From assembly GCA_009936825.1 (NCBI GenBank), contig JAACDV010000033.1:1-8518 (forward strand): 8,518 nucleotides of DNA. The letters are read 5' to 3'. Shown piece by piece: positions 1 to 7,445 of the stretch. Numbering within the stretch: position 1 is the stretch's first letter; each line of letters starts with the position of its first letter. The notes beneath the pieces were generated by a model. That model searched no databases and was not told the DNA's origin. It saw nothing but the letters and a program-made list of their open reading frames with translations. Origin of the DNA: Bacteroidota bacterium. Lineage in GTDB: Bacteria; Pseudomonadota; Alphaproteobacteria; Puniceispirillales; Puniceispirillaceae. The position numbers were made by a program, and so were the translations under genes.

Positions 1-34
1 GGGCCTAGGCTATATTTCAGGCTTTAGCCGAAAA

Positions 35-1048
35 TTAGCTTCTATATCCGGTCGGATTTTTGGTCCGCCAACGCCATATATCGGCGCGCATATCATCAAG
101 GTCCAATTTCGTTTCCCAGCCCAGAGATTTATTAGCCTTGCCCGGGTCGGCATAACTCATCGCAATATCACCTGAGCGGCGCGGCGCAATCTCATAAGGA
201 ACAGGTTTACCGCTGGCTGTCTCAAACGCCTGCACCACTTCTAGAACTGAATAGCCTTTGCCTGATCCCAAATTGAATATATGCACGCCGTGATTGCTAT
301 CGAGAAAATCTAGCGCTGCCAAATGCCCCAAAGACAGATCCGATATATGGATGTAATCACGAACGCCGGTACCGTCCGGCGTAGCGTAATCATCCCCGAA
401 AATCGCCAGCTTATCGCGATTACCAACAGCAACATCAGCGATATAGGGCATCAGATTATTTGGTATGCCAAGCGGGTCCTCACCTATTTCCCCAGAACTA
501 TGCGCTCCGACCGGATTGAAATATCGCAACAATGCTGCGGAACGGCTAGGCTCAACAGCCACCCAATCCTCGATAATATTTTCCACAATTGCTTTGGTAC
601 GCCCATATACGTTGGTTGGTTTAACCGGATGGGCCTCGTCATAGGGAAGATAATGCGGCTCGCCATAAACCGTTGCCGAGGATGAAAAAATGATCATCTT
701 GCACCCCGACACATCCATCGCCTTCAACAAGTTTATCGCGCCTGAAACATTCTCACCGTAATAGCGCAAAGGCTGATCCTGAGACTCGCCGACAGCTTTT
801 AGGCCTGCGCAATGGATCACACAATCGGGCCTGAACTCTTGAAACAACGAGGTGACGCCAGCCAGATTGCAAACATCTTCAGTGGCGATTTCAAAATTTC
901 CGTTCGATAGCGAGCGGGCGCGTACAAGGCTAGTCGGCGAGGTGGTCGAAAAATTATCCAGCACCAGAACGTCATGCTGTTGGGCAATCAGATCGAGCAA
1001 AACATGGCTGCCTACAAATCCGGCACCGCCTGTCACACATACCCGCAT
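35..1048 (-). CDS. galE: UDP-glucose 4-epimerase
   Basis: Cytoplasmic short-chain dehydrogenase/reductase-type epimerase that interconverts UDP-glucose and UDP-galactose with tightly bound NAD, feeding galactose into surface polysaccharide and the Leloir pathway. The 337-residue length is typical of the family (about 330-340). Visible marks are the N-terminal Rossmann motif VTGGAGFVGSH (residues 5-15), the SSSATVYG strand (122-129) with the catalytic Ser/Thr position, the catalytic pair Tyr148-x-x-x-Lys152 in NVYGRTK, the signature RYFNPVGAHSSGEIGEDP (175-192), and the near C-terminal NPTGY, much like the NPDGY end of enterobacterial GalE. The ATG start directly precedes the Rossmann strand, with an AGAGG ribosome-binding site about 8 nt upstream. 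It is the last gene of the manC-ugd-galE operon, 43 nt after ugd. No good terminator is visible in the 34 bases left of its stop. The class is secure. Specificity for UDP-Glc versus UDP-GlcNAc cannot be settled by eye. Confidence 0.95.
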   Translation of the reverse strand: MRVCVTGGAGFVGSHVLLDLIAQQHDVLVLDNFSTTSPTSLVRARSLSNGNFEIATEDVCNLAGVTSLFQEFRPDCVIHCAGLKAVGESQDQPLRYYGENVSGAINLLKAMDVSGCKMIIFSSSATVYGEPHYLPYDEAHPVKPTNVYGRTKAIVENIIEDWVAVEPSRSAALLRYFNPVGAHSSGEIGEDPLGIPNNLMPYIADVAVGNRDKLAIFGDDYATPDGTGVRDYIHISDLSLGHLAALDFLDSNHGVHIFNLGSGKGYSVLEVVQAFETASGKPVPYEIAPRRSGDIAMSYADPGKANKSLGWETKLDLDDMRADIWRWRTKNPTGYRS

Positions 1049-1091
1049 TATTCAGCCTCTTTTGATTCACGATGCCGTCAGTACAACGCAT

Positions 1092-2258
1092 TTAGTCGAT
1101 ATGGAATAAATCTCTGCTAAAAACCTTATCACTGACATCGGCTATTTCATCGGTGATACGGTTGGCTAGGATAATATCACTGCCGTCTTTCAAAGCCTGA
1201 AGGTCATCAAGGTGGCGCATTCCTTCAACCTCATCTTCATCGCTAGTAGGCTCAAAAAACTGCACCTTCACCCCGGCATCAAGCAGGCGTTTAACAATGC
1301 CAAAAACTGCTGAATGCCGATAATTATCTGAGCCAGATTTCATGTTGAGCCGATATACGCCAACCGTTTTTGGAGATGATTGCAGAATTTGATCCGCCAA
1401 AAAATCCCAGCGCGCCGTGTTGGTCGCAACCACCGCCGAGATCAGCGCTTGGGGTACATTGTCAAAATTGGCGACCATCTGTTTAGTGTCTTTGGGGAAA
1501 CAATACCCGCCATATCCAAAGCTGGGATTATTGTATCCTTTACCAATTCTCGGCTCCAACGATACACCGTTAATGACGTCCAGCGTTGACATGCCCTTTG
1601 ACATGCAAAAACTATCCAACTCGTTGAAATAACCAACACGCATGGCAAGATATGTGTTGGCAAAAAGCTTCACCGCCTCGGCCTCTTTTGCGCCCATAAA
1701 AAGCACCGGACAATCATCAGTTTCAGCGCATTCAGACAGCATCGACGCAAATTCCCGGCACTTTGGCGTATCACCGCCAAAGATGATTCGCGATGGATAC
1801 AGATTATCGTGAAGGGCGCTACCCTCGCGTAGAAATTCAGGTGAAAAATAAATGTTGTCGCTGCCCAGATCAGCCCGAAGACCATCAATAAAACCGATTG
1901 GGATAGTGGACTTAATAATGATTGTGGCATCGCTATTCACTGCCAGCGCGCGCCCGGCCACCGTCTTGACACTGAATGTATCAAAATAATTTGCTGCAAC
2001 ATCATAATCGGTAGGCGTTGCTATAACGACAAAATCGGACGCCGCGACAGCTGCATCAAAATCCGTTGTCGCCGTTAAATCAAGATTATCCTCGCCAAGA
2101 AAGCGGGAGATATCATCATCATGAATCGGTGATTTCTTGGCACTTACCATGTCAACTTTGGCTTGGTCAATATCGACAGCAAATACTTGATATTTTCGCG
2201 CGAGCAGAACTGACAAAGATAGGCCAACATACCCCAAGCCAATTATAGAAATGGCCAT
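1092..2258 (-). CDS. ugd: UDP-glucose 6-dehydrogenase
   Basis: Oxidises UDP-glucose to UDP-glucuronate with two NAD+ in the cytoplasm, supplying uronic acid for capsule or exopolysaccharide. At 388 residues it is the compact form, the same length as E. coli Ugd. The N-terminal NAD-binding motif GLGYVG lies at residues 7-12, followed by Asp29/Asp31 at the end of the second strand. The family motifs follow: IIKSTIP (114-120), SPEFLREGSA (139-148) and the catalytic loop GYGGYCFPKDT (248-258) with the nucleophile Cys253, Lys257-equivalent region and Asp. The C-terminal UDP-binding domain covers roughly 295-388. The ATG sits immediately before the first Rossmann strand, with an AGGGA ribosome-binding site about 9 nt upstream. 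It lies 57 nt after manC and 43 nt before galE on the same strand, so co-transcription is likely. All key residues are present and no defect is seen. Confidence 0.95.
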   Translation of the reverse strand: MAISIIGLGYVGLSLSVLLARKYQVFAVDIDQAKVDMVSAKKSPIHDDDISRFLGEDNLDLTATTDFDAAVAASDFVVIATPTDYDVAANYFDTFSVKTVAGRALAVNSDATIIIKSTIPIGFIDGLRADLGSDNIYFSPEFLREGSALHDNLYPSRIIFGGDTPKCREFASMLSECAETDDCPVLFMGAKEAEAVKLFANTYLAMRVGYFNELDSFCMSKGMSTLDVINGVSLEPRIGKGYNNPSFGYGGYCFPKDTKQMVANFDNVPQALISAVVATNTARWDFLADQILQSSPKTVGVYRLNMKSGSDNYRHSAVFGIVKRLLDAGVKVQFFEPTSDEDEVEGMRHLDDLQALKDGSDIILANRITDEIADVSDKVFSRDLFHID

Positions 2259-2315
2259 GCACTCAATTCCCTATTCTATAATTTTTTAAGTTTCGGAAGG
2301 TCCCAAGCATAGGGA

Positions 2316-3746
2316 TTATAAAGTTTCTGTGCGGTTAAAGTCATCACTGTAGCGCAGGATATCATCTTCACCGAGATACAAACCGGTTTGCACTTCTATC
2401 ACAGTCAACGGATCATTTGTAAGATTTGATAGGCGATGTTTTTGCCCAGCCTGAATATATACTGACCGGTTTGCCTCCACAATCAGTTCCTCATCTTCAA
2501 TGACGACTGTAGCCGTACCATCAACTATCACCCAATGCTCGTACCGATGCTTATGGCTCTGCAATGACAATCTTGACCCCGGATCAACATGCAGGCGTTT
2601 TACCTGATAGCCGGGCACATTGACAAGACTTTCAAACCAGCCCCAAGGCCGATAATCGCGGGCGTGCTGAGTGGCCTGGGCAACGTTATTAGCCTCCAAA
2701 ACCGTAACAATTTTCCTGACATCTTGGGTCCGGTTGGCATCGGCCACCATGATCGCATCTTTGGTCGCAACGGCGATAATACCGTCCAATCCCAGCCCCA
2801 CCAGATGCTTCTGATCGTCAACCGACCACAGCGTTGTATTCTGGCAATCAACGGCTGTTACATCGCCGCGCAGCCTGTTTCCACTGGTGTCACTGACGCT
2901 GGCTGCTACCAGCGCATTCCAATCTCCAAGATCCGACCATTCACCCTTATAGGGAACACAGGCGATATTCTCCGCTTTCTCGATCAGTGCATAATCGATA
3001 GACTCGCCGACAATCTCATTCCAACTGGCGGTATCAGGCCTGATAAAACTATCGTCTCGCCGGGCTTTACCAAAAGCGGCCCTGGTGCATGCCAGCATTT
3101 CAGGCTGATGCCTTGCCGCAAGTTCTAGCACGGTGTCCGGGGTCATCAGGAAAATGCCGGCATTCCAGAAGTAACCACCTTGGGCAAGCATCGCCTTGGC
3201 CCTATCAAGGGACGGTTTTTCGTGAAAGGATTTTACCGAAAAATGCTCCCCCAACCCGGACTGATCAATCTGGATATAGCCGTACCCTGTTTCCGGCCTG
3301 TCAGGAGCAATGCCAAAAGTCACAATCGCCCCCTCATTAGCCGCCACCATCCCCGCAGCGATTGCTGTTGAAAACATCTCGACATCCGGCATCAAATGGT
3401 CTGAAGGAAGGATCAGCATCAACCCTCCATCCGCCCGATCTTTCAGATGTAAGGCAGCAGCTATGACCGCTGGCGCCGTGTTTTTGCCCAACGGCTCCAA
3501 AACAATGTCACCAGCCGCGCCTTGCGCTTTCATTTGTTTTTGGACATGGAACCTGTGATCATGTGATGCCACCACCAATGGCTGTGCGAATTCCGGCCCA
3601 TCAACCCTTTTCAACGTCCGCTCAAACAAGCTGGTATCGCCAATCAGCGGGGCAAATTGTTTTGGCAGACTTTTACGAGAAAGAGGCCATAATCGTGAGC
3701 CGGACCCACCGCATAGAATGACCGGCGTTACACTTATTGTTGGCAT
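2316..3746 (-). CDS. manC: Mannose-1-phosphate guanylyltransferase / mannose-6-phosphate isomerase (bifunctional)
   Basis: Bifunctional enzyme of GDP-mannose synthesis (ManC/CpsB/AlgA/XanB family). The N-terminal nucleotidyltransferase makes GDP-mannose from GTP and mannose-1-phosphate, and the C-terminal type II phosphomannose isomerase is a cupin. Numbered from the ATG at 3746, the pyrophosphorylase signature GGSGSRLWPLSR is at 13-24, the SDH motif at 115-117, FHEKP at 174-178, the NAG turn at 195-197 and ESIDYALIEKA at 248-258. The isomerase domain begins near RPWGW (366-370). Its metal-binding cupin motif QSHKHRYEHW (396-405) supplies two His and a Glu, and a further His lies near residue 437. 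Total length is 476, usual for the family. A TTG at 3782 would add 12 residues, but the ATG is preferred because relatives begin about five residues before the PVILCGG strand. The ribosome-binding site is weak. It is the first gene of the operon with ugd and galE. GDP-mannose is a precursor for mannose-, fucose- or rhamnose-containing polymers. Confidence 0.94.
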   Translation of the reverse strand: MPTISVTPVILCGGSGSRLWPLSRKSLPKQFAPLIGDTSLFERTLKRVDGPEFAQPLVVASHDHRFHVQKQMKAQGAAGDIVLEPLGKNTAPAVIAAALHLKDRADGGLMLILPSDHLMPDVEMFSTAIAAGMVAANEGAIVTFGIAPDRPETGYGYIQIDQSGLGEHFSVKSFHEKPSLDRAKAMLAQGGYFWNAGIFLMTPDTVLELAARHQPEMLACTRAAFGKARRDDSFIRPDTASWNEIVGESIDYALIEKAENIACVPYKGEWSDLGDWNALVAASVSDTSGNRLRGDVTAVDCQNTTLWSVDDQKHLVGLGLDGIIAVATKDAIMVADANRTQDVRKIVTVLEANNVAQATQHARDYRPWGWFESLVNVPGYQVKRLHVDPGSRLSLQSHKHRYEHWVIVDGTATVVIEDEELIVEANRSVYIQAGQKHRLSNLTNDPLTVIEVQTGLYLGEDDILRYSDDFNRTETL

Positions 3747-3824
3747 TTTGCTTGTCTCGATCTTATTAAGATAAATAACCAATTATTGCTGTCGTAAAGA
3801 TACCCGAATTTGGAGAAATCCCCA
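3747..3824. promoter_or_regulatory. Divergent intergenic region with a 13-bp palindrome
   Basis: This 78-nt AT-rich gap lies between the divergent starts of manC (minus) and the aldehyde dehydrogenase (plus), so it must hold the promoter of at least one of them, probably both. A perfect odd palindrome ATCTTA-T-TAAGAT occupies 3760-3772, about 13 nt upstream of the manC start codon. That position fits either an operator or the manC untranslated leader. No convincing -35/-10 pair could be assigned on either strand. The regulatory role is inferred from position and symmetry only. Confidence 0.4.
3812..3815 (+). promoter_or_regulatory. Ribosome-binding site of the aldehyde dehydrogenase, deciding its start
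   Basis: A GGAG core lies 9 nt before the ATG at 3825. The reading frame is also open to an upstream TTG at 3810, but that codon overlaps the GGAG itself and has no Shine-Dalgarno site of its own, so the ATG is the better start. Confidence 0.65.
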
Positions 3825-5204
3825 ATGAAAACCCTTCAATGCGCTTCACCAATAGACGGATCGATTTTCGCCCAACGCGATGTTATGACGCTAGAGGACG
3901 CTCATGCCGCAATCGCCAAAACCCGCAATGCACAGGCCGCATGGGCAGCGCGCCCGTTGCCCGAACGCATTGATCTGGTAATCGCCGGCATGGAAGCTCT
4001 GGGCGCGATGAATGATGAAATCGTTCCCGAATTGGCACATATGATGGGCCGTCCGGTTCGTTATGGCGGCGAGTTTGGCGGCGTTGAAGAGCGCACCCGT
4101 CATATGGCCCAGATCGCGGCGGAATCGCTGGCCGACATCAAGGTTGGTAAGGATGAAAGCTTCCGGCGGTTTATCCGGCGCATCCCGCACGGCGTAGTTT
4201 TTGTCGTCGCCCCGTGGAATTATCCTTATATGACCGCGATAAACACTGTCGCCCCTGCCCTGATCGCCGGTAATGCGGTGGTTCTGAAGCACGCAACGCA
4301 AACGCTGCTGGTGGGCGAACGTATGGCAGCGGCATTTCAGGCTGCCGGTGTGCCCGAAGATATCTTCATCAACGTATTTCTGGATCACGATAGCACCAGC
4401 ACGCTAATCGCCGAAAACGCTTTTGATTTTGTGAATTTTACCGGATCAGTCGGCGGCGGACGAGCGATGGAACAGGCGGCGGCTGGCACCTTTACCGGCG
4501 TTGGAACCGAATTGGGCGGCAAGGATCCGGGTTACGTTATGGAGGATGCCGATCTGGATGCAGCGGTCGCCACATTAATTGACGGCGCGATGTTTAATTC
4601 CGGACAATGCTGCTGCGGGATTGAGCGCATTTACGTCCATGAAAGCCTGTATGACGCGTTTGTGGAAAGGTCGGTTGAGCTGGTTAAAAGTTATGTGCTG
4701 GGCAACCCGCTGAATGAGGAAACGACGATAGGTCCGATGGCGCATCCCCGTTTTGCAGCCCTTGTTCGCAGACAGATTGCGGATGCGGTGGCGGCCGGTG
4801 CAACAGCGCATATTGACCCTATGCCAGCCGATGATGGCGGCGCGTATCTGACTCCGCAAATTCTGACAAATGTCACCCATGATATGGAGGTGATGCGCGA
4901 GGAAAACTCTGGCCCGGTTGTTGGCATCATGAAGGTCGCGTCTGATGAGGAAGCAATTGCGCTGATGAATGATAGCCGGTATGGCCTGACCGCCAGCCTA
5001 TGGACCGCCGATATTGACCGCGCTGAAACTGTTGGCAATAAAGTTGAAACTGGGACTGTTTTTCTGAACCGCGCTGATTATCTTGATCCCGGATTATGCT
5101 GGACCGGCGTTAAGGACACCGGACGCGGCGGCGGTCTGTCTGTCATTGGTTATCATAATCTTACCCGTCCAAAATCTTATCATTTGAAGAAAGTCACGTC
5201 ATGA
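3825..5204 (+). CDS. NAD(P)-dependent aldehyde dehydrogenase
   Basis: Soluble aldehyde dehydrogenase that oxidises an aldehyde to the acid; the substrate is unknown. Numbered from the ATG at 3825 (459 residues), the family hallmarks are in order: the oxyanion-hole Asn132 in PWNYP (130-134), the coenzyme-binding Lys155 in VVLKHA, FTGSVGG near 205-211, the general base Glu229 in ELGGKDP, the catalytic Cys263 within GQCCCG, and the Glu of EENSGP (359-364). The last motif is usually EExFGP. Here the Phe that packs against the nicotinamide ribose is Ser362, a one-base change (TCT for TTT, 4908-4910). The length is at the short end of the superfamily (460-500). The C-terminus carries a WTGVKDTGRGGG stretch and ends LTRPKSYHLK, a pattern shared by a subgroup of proteobacterial aldehyde dehydrogenases. 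Its stop overlaps the start of the next gene by ATGA, implying translational coupling with the alcohol dehydrogenase. Semialdehyde, glycolaldehyde or amine-derived aldehyde substrates are all possible. Confidence 0.92.
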   Translation: MKTLQCASPIDGSIFAQRDVMTLEDAHAAIAKTRNAQAAWAARPLPERIDLVIAGMEALGAMNDEIVPELAHMMGRPVRYGGEFGGVEERTRHMAQIAAESLADIKVGKDESFRRFIRRIPHGVVFVVAPWNYPYMTAINTVAPALIAGNAVVLKHATQTLLVGERMAAAFQAAGVPEDIFINVFLDHDSTSTLIAENAFDFVNFTGSVGGGRAMEQAAAGTFTGVGTELGGKDPGYVMEDADLDAAVATLIDGAMFNSGQCCCGIERIYVHESLYDAFVERSVELVKSYVLGNPLNEETTIGPMAHPRFAALVRRQIADAVAAGATAHIDPMPADDGGAYLTPQILTNVTHDMEVMREENSGPVVGIMKVASDEEAIALMNDSRYGLTASLWTADIDRAETVGNKVETGTVFLNRADYLDPGLCWTGVKDTGRGGGLSVIGYHNLTRPKSYHLKKVTS

Positions 5205-6346
5205 ATCTCATCGGAAACTGGTCTTATCCCACTGCTATAAAATTTGGCGCAGGCCGTATCAAAGAACTTCCTGACGCCTGCGTACAGGCCGGAATGAAAA
5301 AGCCGCTTTTGGTTACTGATCGCGGGCTGGCCAACCTGCCAATCACCAAAAATGCAGTTGCGATTATGGAGGCCGCAGGTTTGGGGGCCGGTTTATTTTT
5401 TGAAGTCGATCCTAACCCGAACGAGATTAACCTTGCCGCTGGCGTGGCCGCCTATAAAGCTGGCTCGCATGATGGTGTGATTGCGTTTGGCGGCGGTTCG
5501 GGCCTTGATCTTGGCAAGATGGTGGCCTTCATGGCTGGTCAATCGCGCCCGGTCTGGGATTTTGAGGATGTGGGGGACTGGTGGACACGGGCCGACGCCG
5601 ATGCGATTGCACCGATTATCGCTGTGCCTACAACGGCCGGAACTGGATCCGAAGTTGGCCGGGCCAGCGTGATTACCAATTCACAAACGCATGTTAAAAA
5701 GATCATCTTCCATCCAAAAGTTCTGCCAACAGTGGTTATCGCTGATCCGGAACTGACCGTCGGCATGCCTGATTTCATTACAGCCGGAACCGGGCTCGAT
5801 GCCTTCGCGCATTGTGTTGAGGCGTTCAGCAGCCCGCATTACCACCCGATGTCACAAGGCATTGCGCTTGAAGGTATGCGGTTGGTCAAAACATATTTGC
5901 CGCGCGCCTATGCAACTCCGGATGATTTGGAAGCACGTGCGCATATGATGAGCGCCGCCGCGATGGGCGCAACCGCGTTCCAGAAGGGGTTGGGCGCCAT
6001 TCACGCGATGAGCCACCCCATCGGGGCCGTTTTTAATACACATCACGGCACCACAAACGCAGTGTGTATGTTGGCAGTGCTGCAACTGAACGCTCCTGTC
6101 ATTAGAGAACGCTTTGATATGTCGGCTAGCTATTTGGGGATTAGTGACGGGTTTGATGGGTTTTGTGATTTTGTGCAGTCATTCAATGACAGCATGGGCA
6201 TCCCGCGCACCCTTGGCGAGATGGGTGTGGATGGCGAGCGCATCAATGAATTGGTAGCAATGGCGCTGGAAGATCCATCATGCGGGGGCAACCCGGTGGA
6301 CCTTACCACCAAAAATTTAACAGCCCTGTTTGAGGCGTGTATGTAA
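5201..6346 (+). CDS. Iron-containing (group III) alcohol dehydrogenase
   Basis: Metal-dependent NAD(P) alcohol dehydrogenase of the FucO/DhaT/AdhB family that interconverts an alcohol and an aldehyde or ketone in the cytoplasm. It has 381 residues, the normal family length. The coenzyme motif GGGSGLDLGK lies at 97-106 and PTTAGTGSEV at 143-152. The four metal ligands of the family are all visible: Asp200 and His204 in GTGLDAFAHCVEAF, His268 in GAIHAMSHPIG, and His282 in NTHHGTTNA. His272 is the additional active-site histidine. It starts on the ATG that overlaps the aldehyde dehydrogenase stop (ATGA), so the two are co-translated and probably act on the same carbon skeleton, alcohol to aldehyde to acid or the reverse. 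The substrate cannot be named from sequence. Lactaldehyde, 1,3-propanediol, ethanol and longer hydroxy acids are all used within the family. No clear terminator follows its stop. Confidence 0.93.
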   Translation: MNLIGNWSYPTAIKFGAGRIKELPDACVQAGMKKPLLVTDRGLANLPITKNAVAIMEAAGLGAGLFFEVDPNPNEINLAAGVAAYKAGSHDGVIAFGGGSGLDLGKMVAFMAGQSRPVWDFEDVGDWWTRADADAIAPIIAVPTTAGTGSEVGRASVITNSQTHVKKIIFHPKVLPTVVIADPELTVGMPDFITAGTGLDAFAHCVEAFSSPHYHPMSQGIALEGMRLVKTYLPRAYATPDDLEARAHMMSAAAMGATAFQKGLGAIHAMSHPIGAVFNTHHGTTNAVCMLAVLQLNAPVIRERFDMSASYLGISDGFDGFCDFVQSFNDSMGIPRTLGEMGVDGERINELVAMALEDPSCGGNPVDLTTKNLTALFEACM

Positions 6347-6542
6347 CAGGGATTTTGGCATTTCGACGCGGCAGGTGAAGCAATGTTAGCTATACCGCAC
6401 CGGACATTTCAATCGAAGAGATCATGCCATAATTATCGAGGCGCTTCTGGTGAGGCCATTCAAGACATCGGTTATATTAACTAGATTTGTCTTAGCCAAC
6501 TAAAACTATGCCATTACTAAATGGTCACAGGAGGTTTTAGGA
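6347..6542. other. Intergenic stretch between the alcohol dehydrogenase and the IS3 remnant
   Basis: No gene is recognised here. One frame reads a short open run ending in TAA near 6502, without a supported start or family resemblance. The right part presumably contains the left end and leader of the IS3-family element whose orfA begins at 6543, but without its opposite end the inverted repeat cannot be fixed. A small perfect hairpin, CCATT-ACTA-AATGG (6511-6524), lies just upstream of the orfA ribosome-binding site. No rho-independent terminator for the preceding operon is evident. Confidence 0.4.
6529..6534 (+). promoter_or_regulatory. Strong Shine-Dalgarno site of the IS3 orfA remnant
   Basis: A full consensus AGGAGG lies 8 nt before the ATG at 6543. 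It fixes the start of the truncated orfA and is stronger than the ribosome-binding sites of the host genes in this window. Confidence 0.75.
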
Positions 6543-6695
6543 ATGGCACAGAAACGGTATTCGGACGAAGATGCGTTAAATATTTTGCGTGAGATCGCCG
6601 TACATTTACATGATGGGTTGAATGTCGTGAGTTCCTACCGTAAGGCTGGAATTTCGGATAAGACGGTGTTGTCAGACAAACTTGAACACCCGTAA
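6543..6695 (+). pseudogene. IS3-family transposase OrfA, 3'-truncated by an IS6 element
   Basis: The frame encodes MAQKRYSDEDALNILREI followed by a helix-turn-helix region that includes SYRKAGISDKT. This matches the N-terminal DNA-binding portion of IS3-family OrfA proteins, where a KxGISxxTxYxWRKKYGG-type segment normally follows. Here the similarity stops after about codon 41, at position 6664, exactly where the IS6-family terminal repeat begins. The last codons (to a TAA at 6693-6695) come from the IS6 end. The rest of orfA, orfB with the DDE domain, and the right end of the element are absent from the window. The start is set by an AGGAGG at ideal spacing. The product would be a 50-residue non-functional fragment, and any residual DNA binding is speculative. 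Family assignment rests on recalled family pattern, not a search. Confidence 0.75.
6665..6685 (+). repeat. IS6-family left terminal inverted repeat
   Basis: This 21-bp repeat is the reverse complement of 7446-7466 except for one base at 6679 (A here, T in the other copy). It begins GGTGTTGTCAGACA. Adjacent C6664 also pairs with G7467, but it completes a Thr codon of the IS3 orfA frame, so the boundary is placed at 6665. Confidence 0.88.
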
Positions 6696-6715
6696 AAGGC
6701 ACCTCAAGTCAATCA

Positions 6716-7414
6716 TCATGCGGCACAGAAATTGAACCACTTTTTGAGAGCAGCTGTACGTTTTTGCTTGAAGGATTGCCTGCTTTCTAGATGTCTTTCA
6801 TGGTTGAAGTGGTTATAGATTTGACTGTGATAACTGACCAATTTCTGAAGTGCCGCAACCGTCTTGAAACGCTGCATCGCTCGTTCTCGTCGTCGAAATG
6901 GCAGATGTGAATTTTCGCATCTGTTGTTGGACCGGGCTCCGCATAATTGCTTGTCAACAATTCCAATCTTACGAAAAGCCGCGCCGTAGGATGGCAACTT
7001 GTCTGTTGTGATAATCTTTGGTGATCCGTGCTTTCGCATTATTTTTATAAGGAACCTCTTCGCTGCAGCATTGTTGCGTCGTTTTGTAACAAAGCATTCA
7101 AGAACTTCGCATTAGTGATCAACGGCGCGCCAAAGGTAAAAGCGTTCTCCATTTATTTTCACAAAGACTTCATCCAGGTGCCACTGCCAGTTCGAGTGGT
7201 GCCCTGCCCTATTCTTAAGTATTTCTCGCGCAAACTTTGACCCGAAACGTTCAACCCAAAACCGAACTGTTTCGTGACAGATATCGACGCCGCGTTCATT
7301 CAAGATGTCTTCCACCTGACGAAAACTCAATGGAAAACGTAGGTAACACATCACTGCCAATCGGATGATTTCAGGTCAAGTCTTGAAATATTTGAAGGGA
7401 GAACACGTTGCCAT
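6716..7414 (-). pseudogene. IS6-family DDE transposase with two in-frame nonsense codons
   Basis: A single uninterrupted frame of 233 codons (including the stop) encodes an IS6-type transposase. It would catalyse replicative transposition and cointegrate formation. The start ATG at 7414 opens MATCSPFKYFKT. Codon 13 is TGA (7376-7378), where relatives read Ser in KTSPEIIR. Codon 101 is TAA (7112-7114) after RAVDH, where relatives read Glu in DHEGEVLE. There is no frameshift. The helix-turn-helix region VDICHETVRFWVERFG lies at about 43-58. The catalytic residues remain: Asp81 in WHLDEVFVKING, Asp138 in ITTDKLPSYGAA, and Glu167 in NNRCENSH. The second Asp and the Glu are 28 residues apart, shorter than the 34 in IS26 but as I recall normal for the alphaproteobacterial subgroup carrying ENSHLPFRRRERAMQRF. 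Re-initiation at a TTG (7360) would lack the N-terminus and still hit the TAA. An inactive transposase is the simplest reading. Confidence 0.88.
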
Positions 7415-7445
7415 TCACCAAAAATAGGGAGCGGCCGCGAAACCG

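Noticed and set aside
1..34. Possible terminator after galE: GGCTA/TAGCC pairing around 8-29
   Set aside because: The stem is only five base pairs with a long loop, and no T-run follows in the direction of galE transcription.
2589..3128. 179-codon plus-strand open frame opposite manC
   Set aside because: It lies entirely antisense to a clearly identified gene, has no family motifs and no ribosome-binding site. It is a shadow of the manC codon pattern.
3747..3782. Upstream TTG start extending ManC by 12 residues
   Set aside because: Family members start just before the PVILCGG strand, the TTG has no ribosome-binding site, and the extension is not protein-like (VIYLNKIETSK).
3891..4388. 165-codon minus-strand open frame opposite the aldehyde dehydrogenase
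   Set aside because: It is antisense to conserved catalytic motifs, with a composition rich in His/Arg/Cys as expected from a shadow frame.
6383..6502. Short open frames between the alcohol dehydrogenase and the IS3 remnant as a small gene
   Set aside because: They have no ribosome-binding site, no recognisable family and no conserved-looking composition. At most they are a decayed gene end.
7028..7240. Plus-strand open frame within the IS6 element
   Set aside because: It is antisense to the recognisable transposase reading frame and shows no domain.
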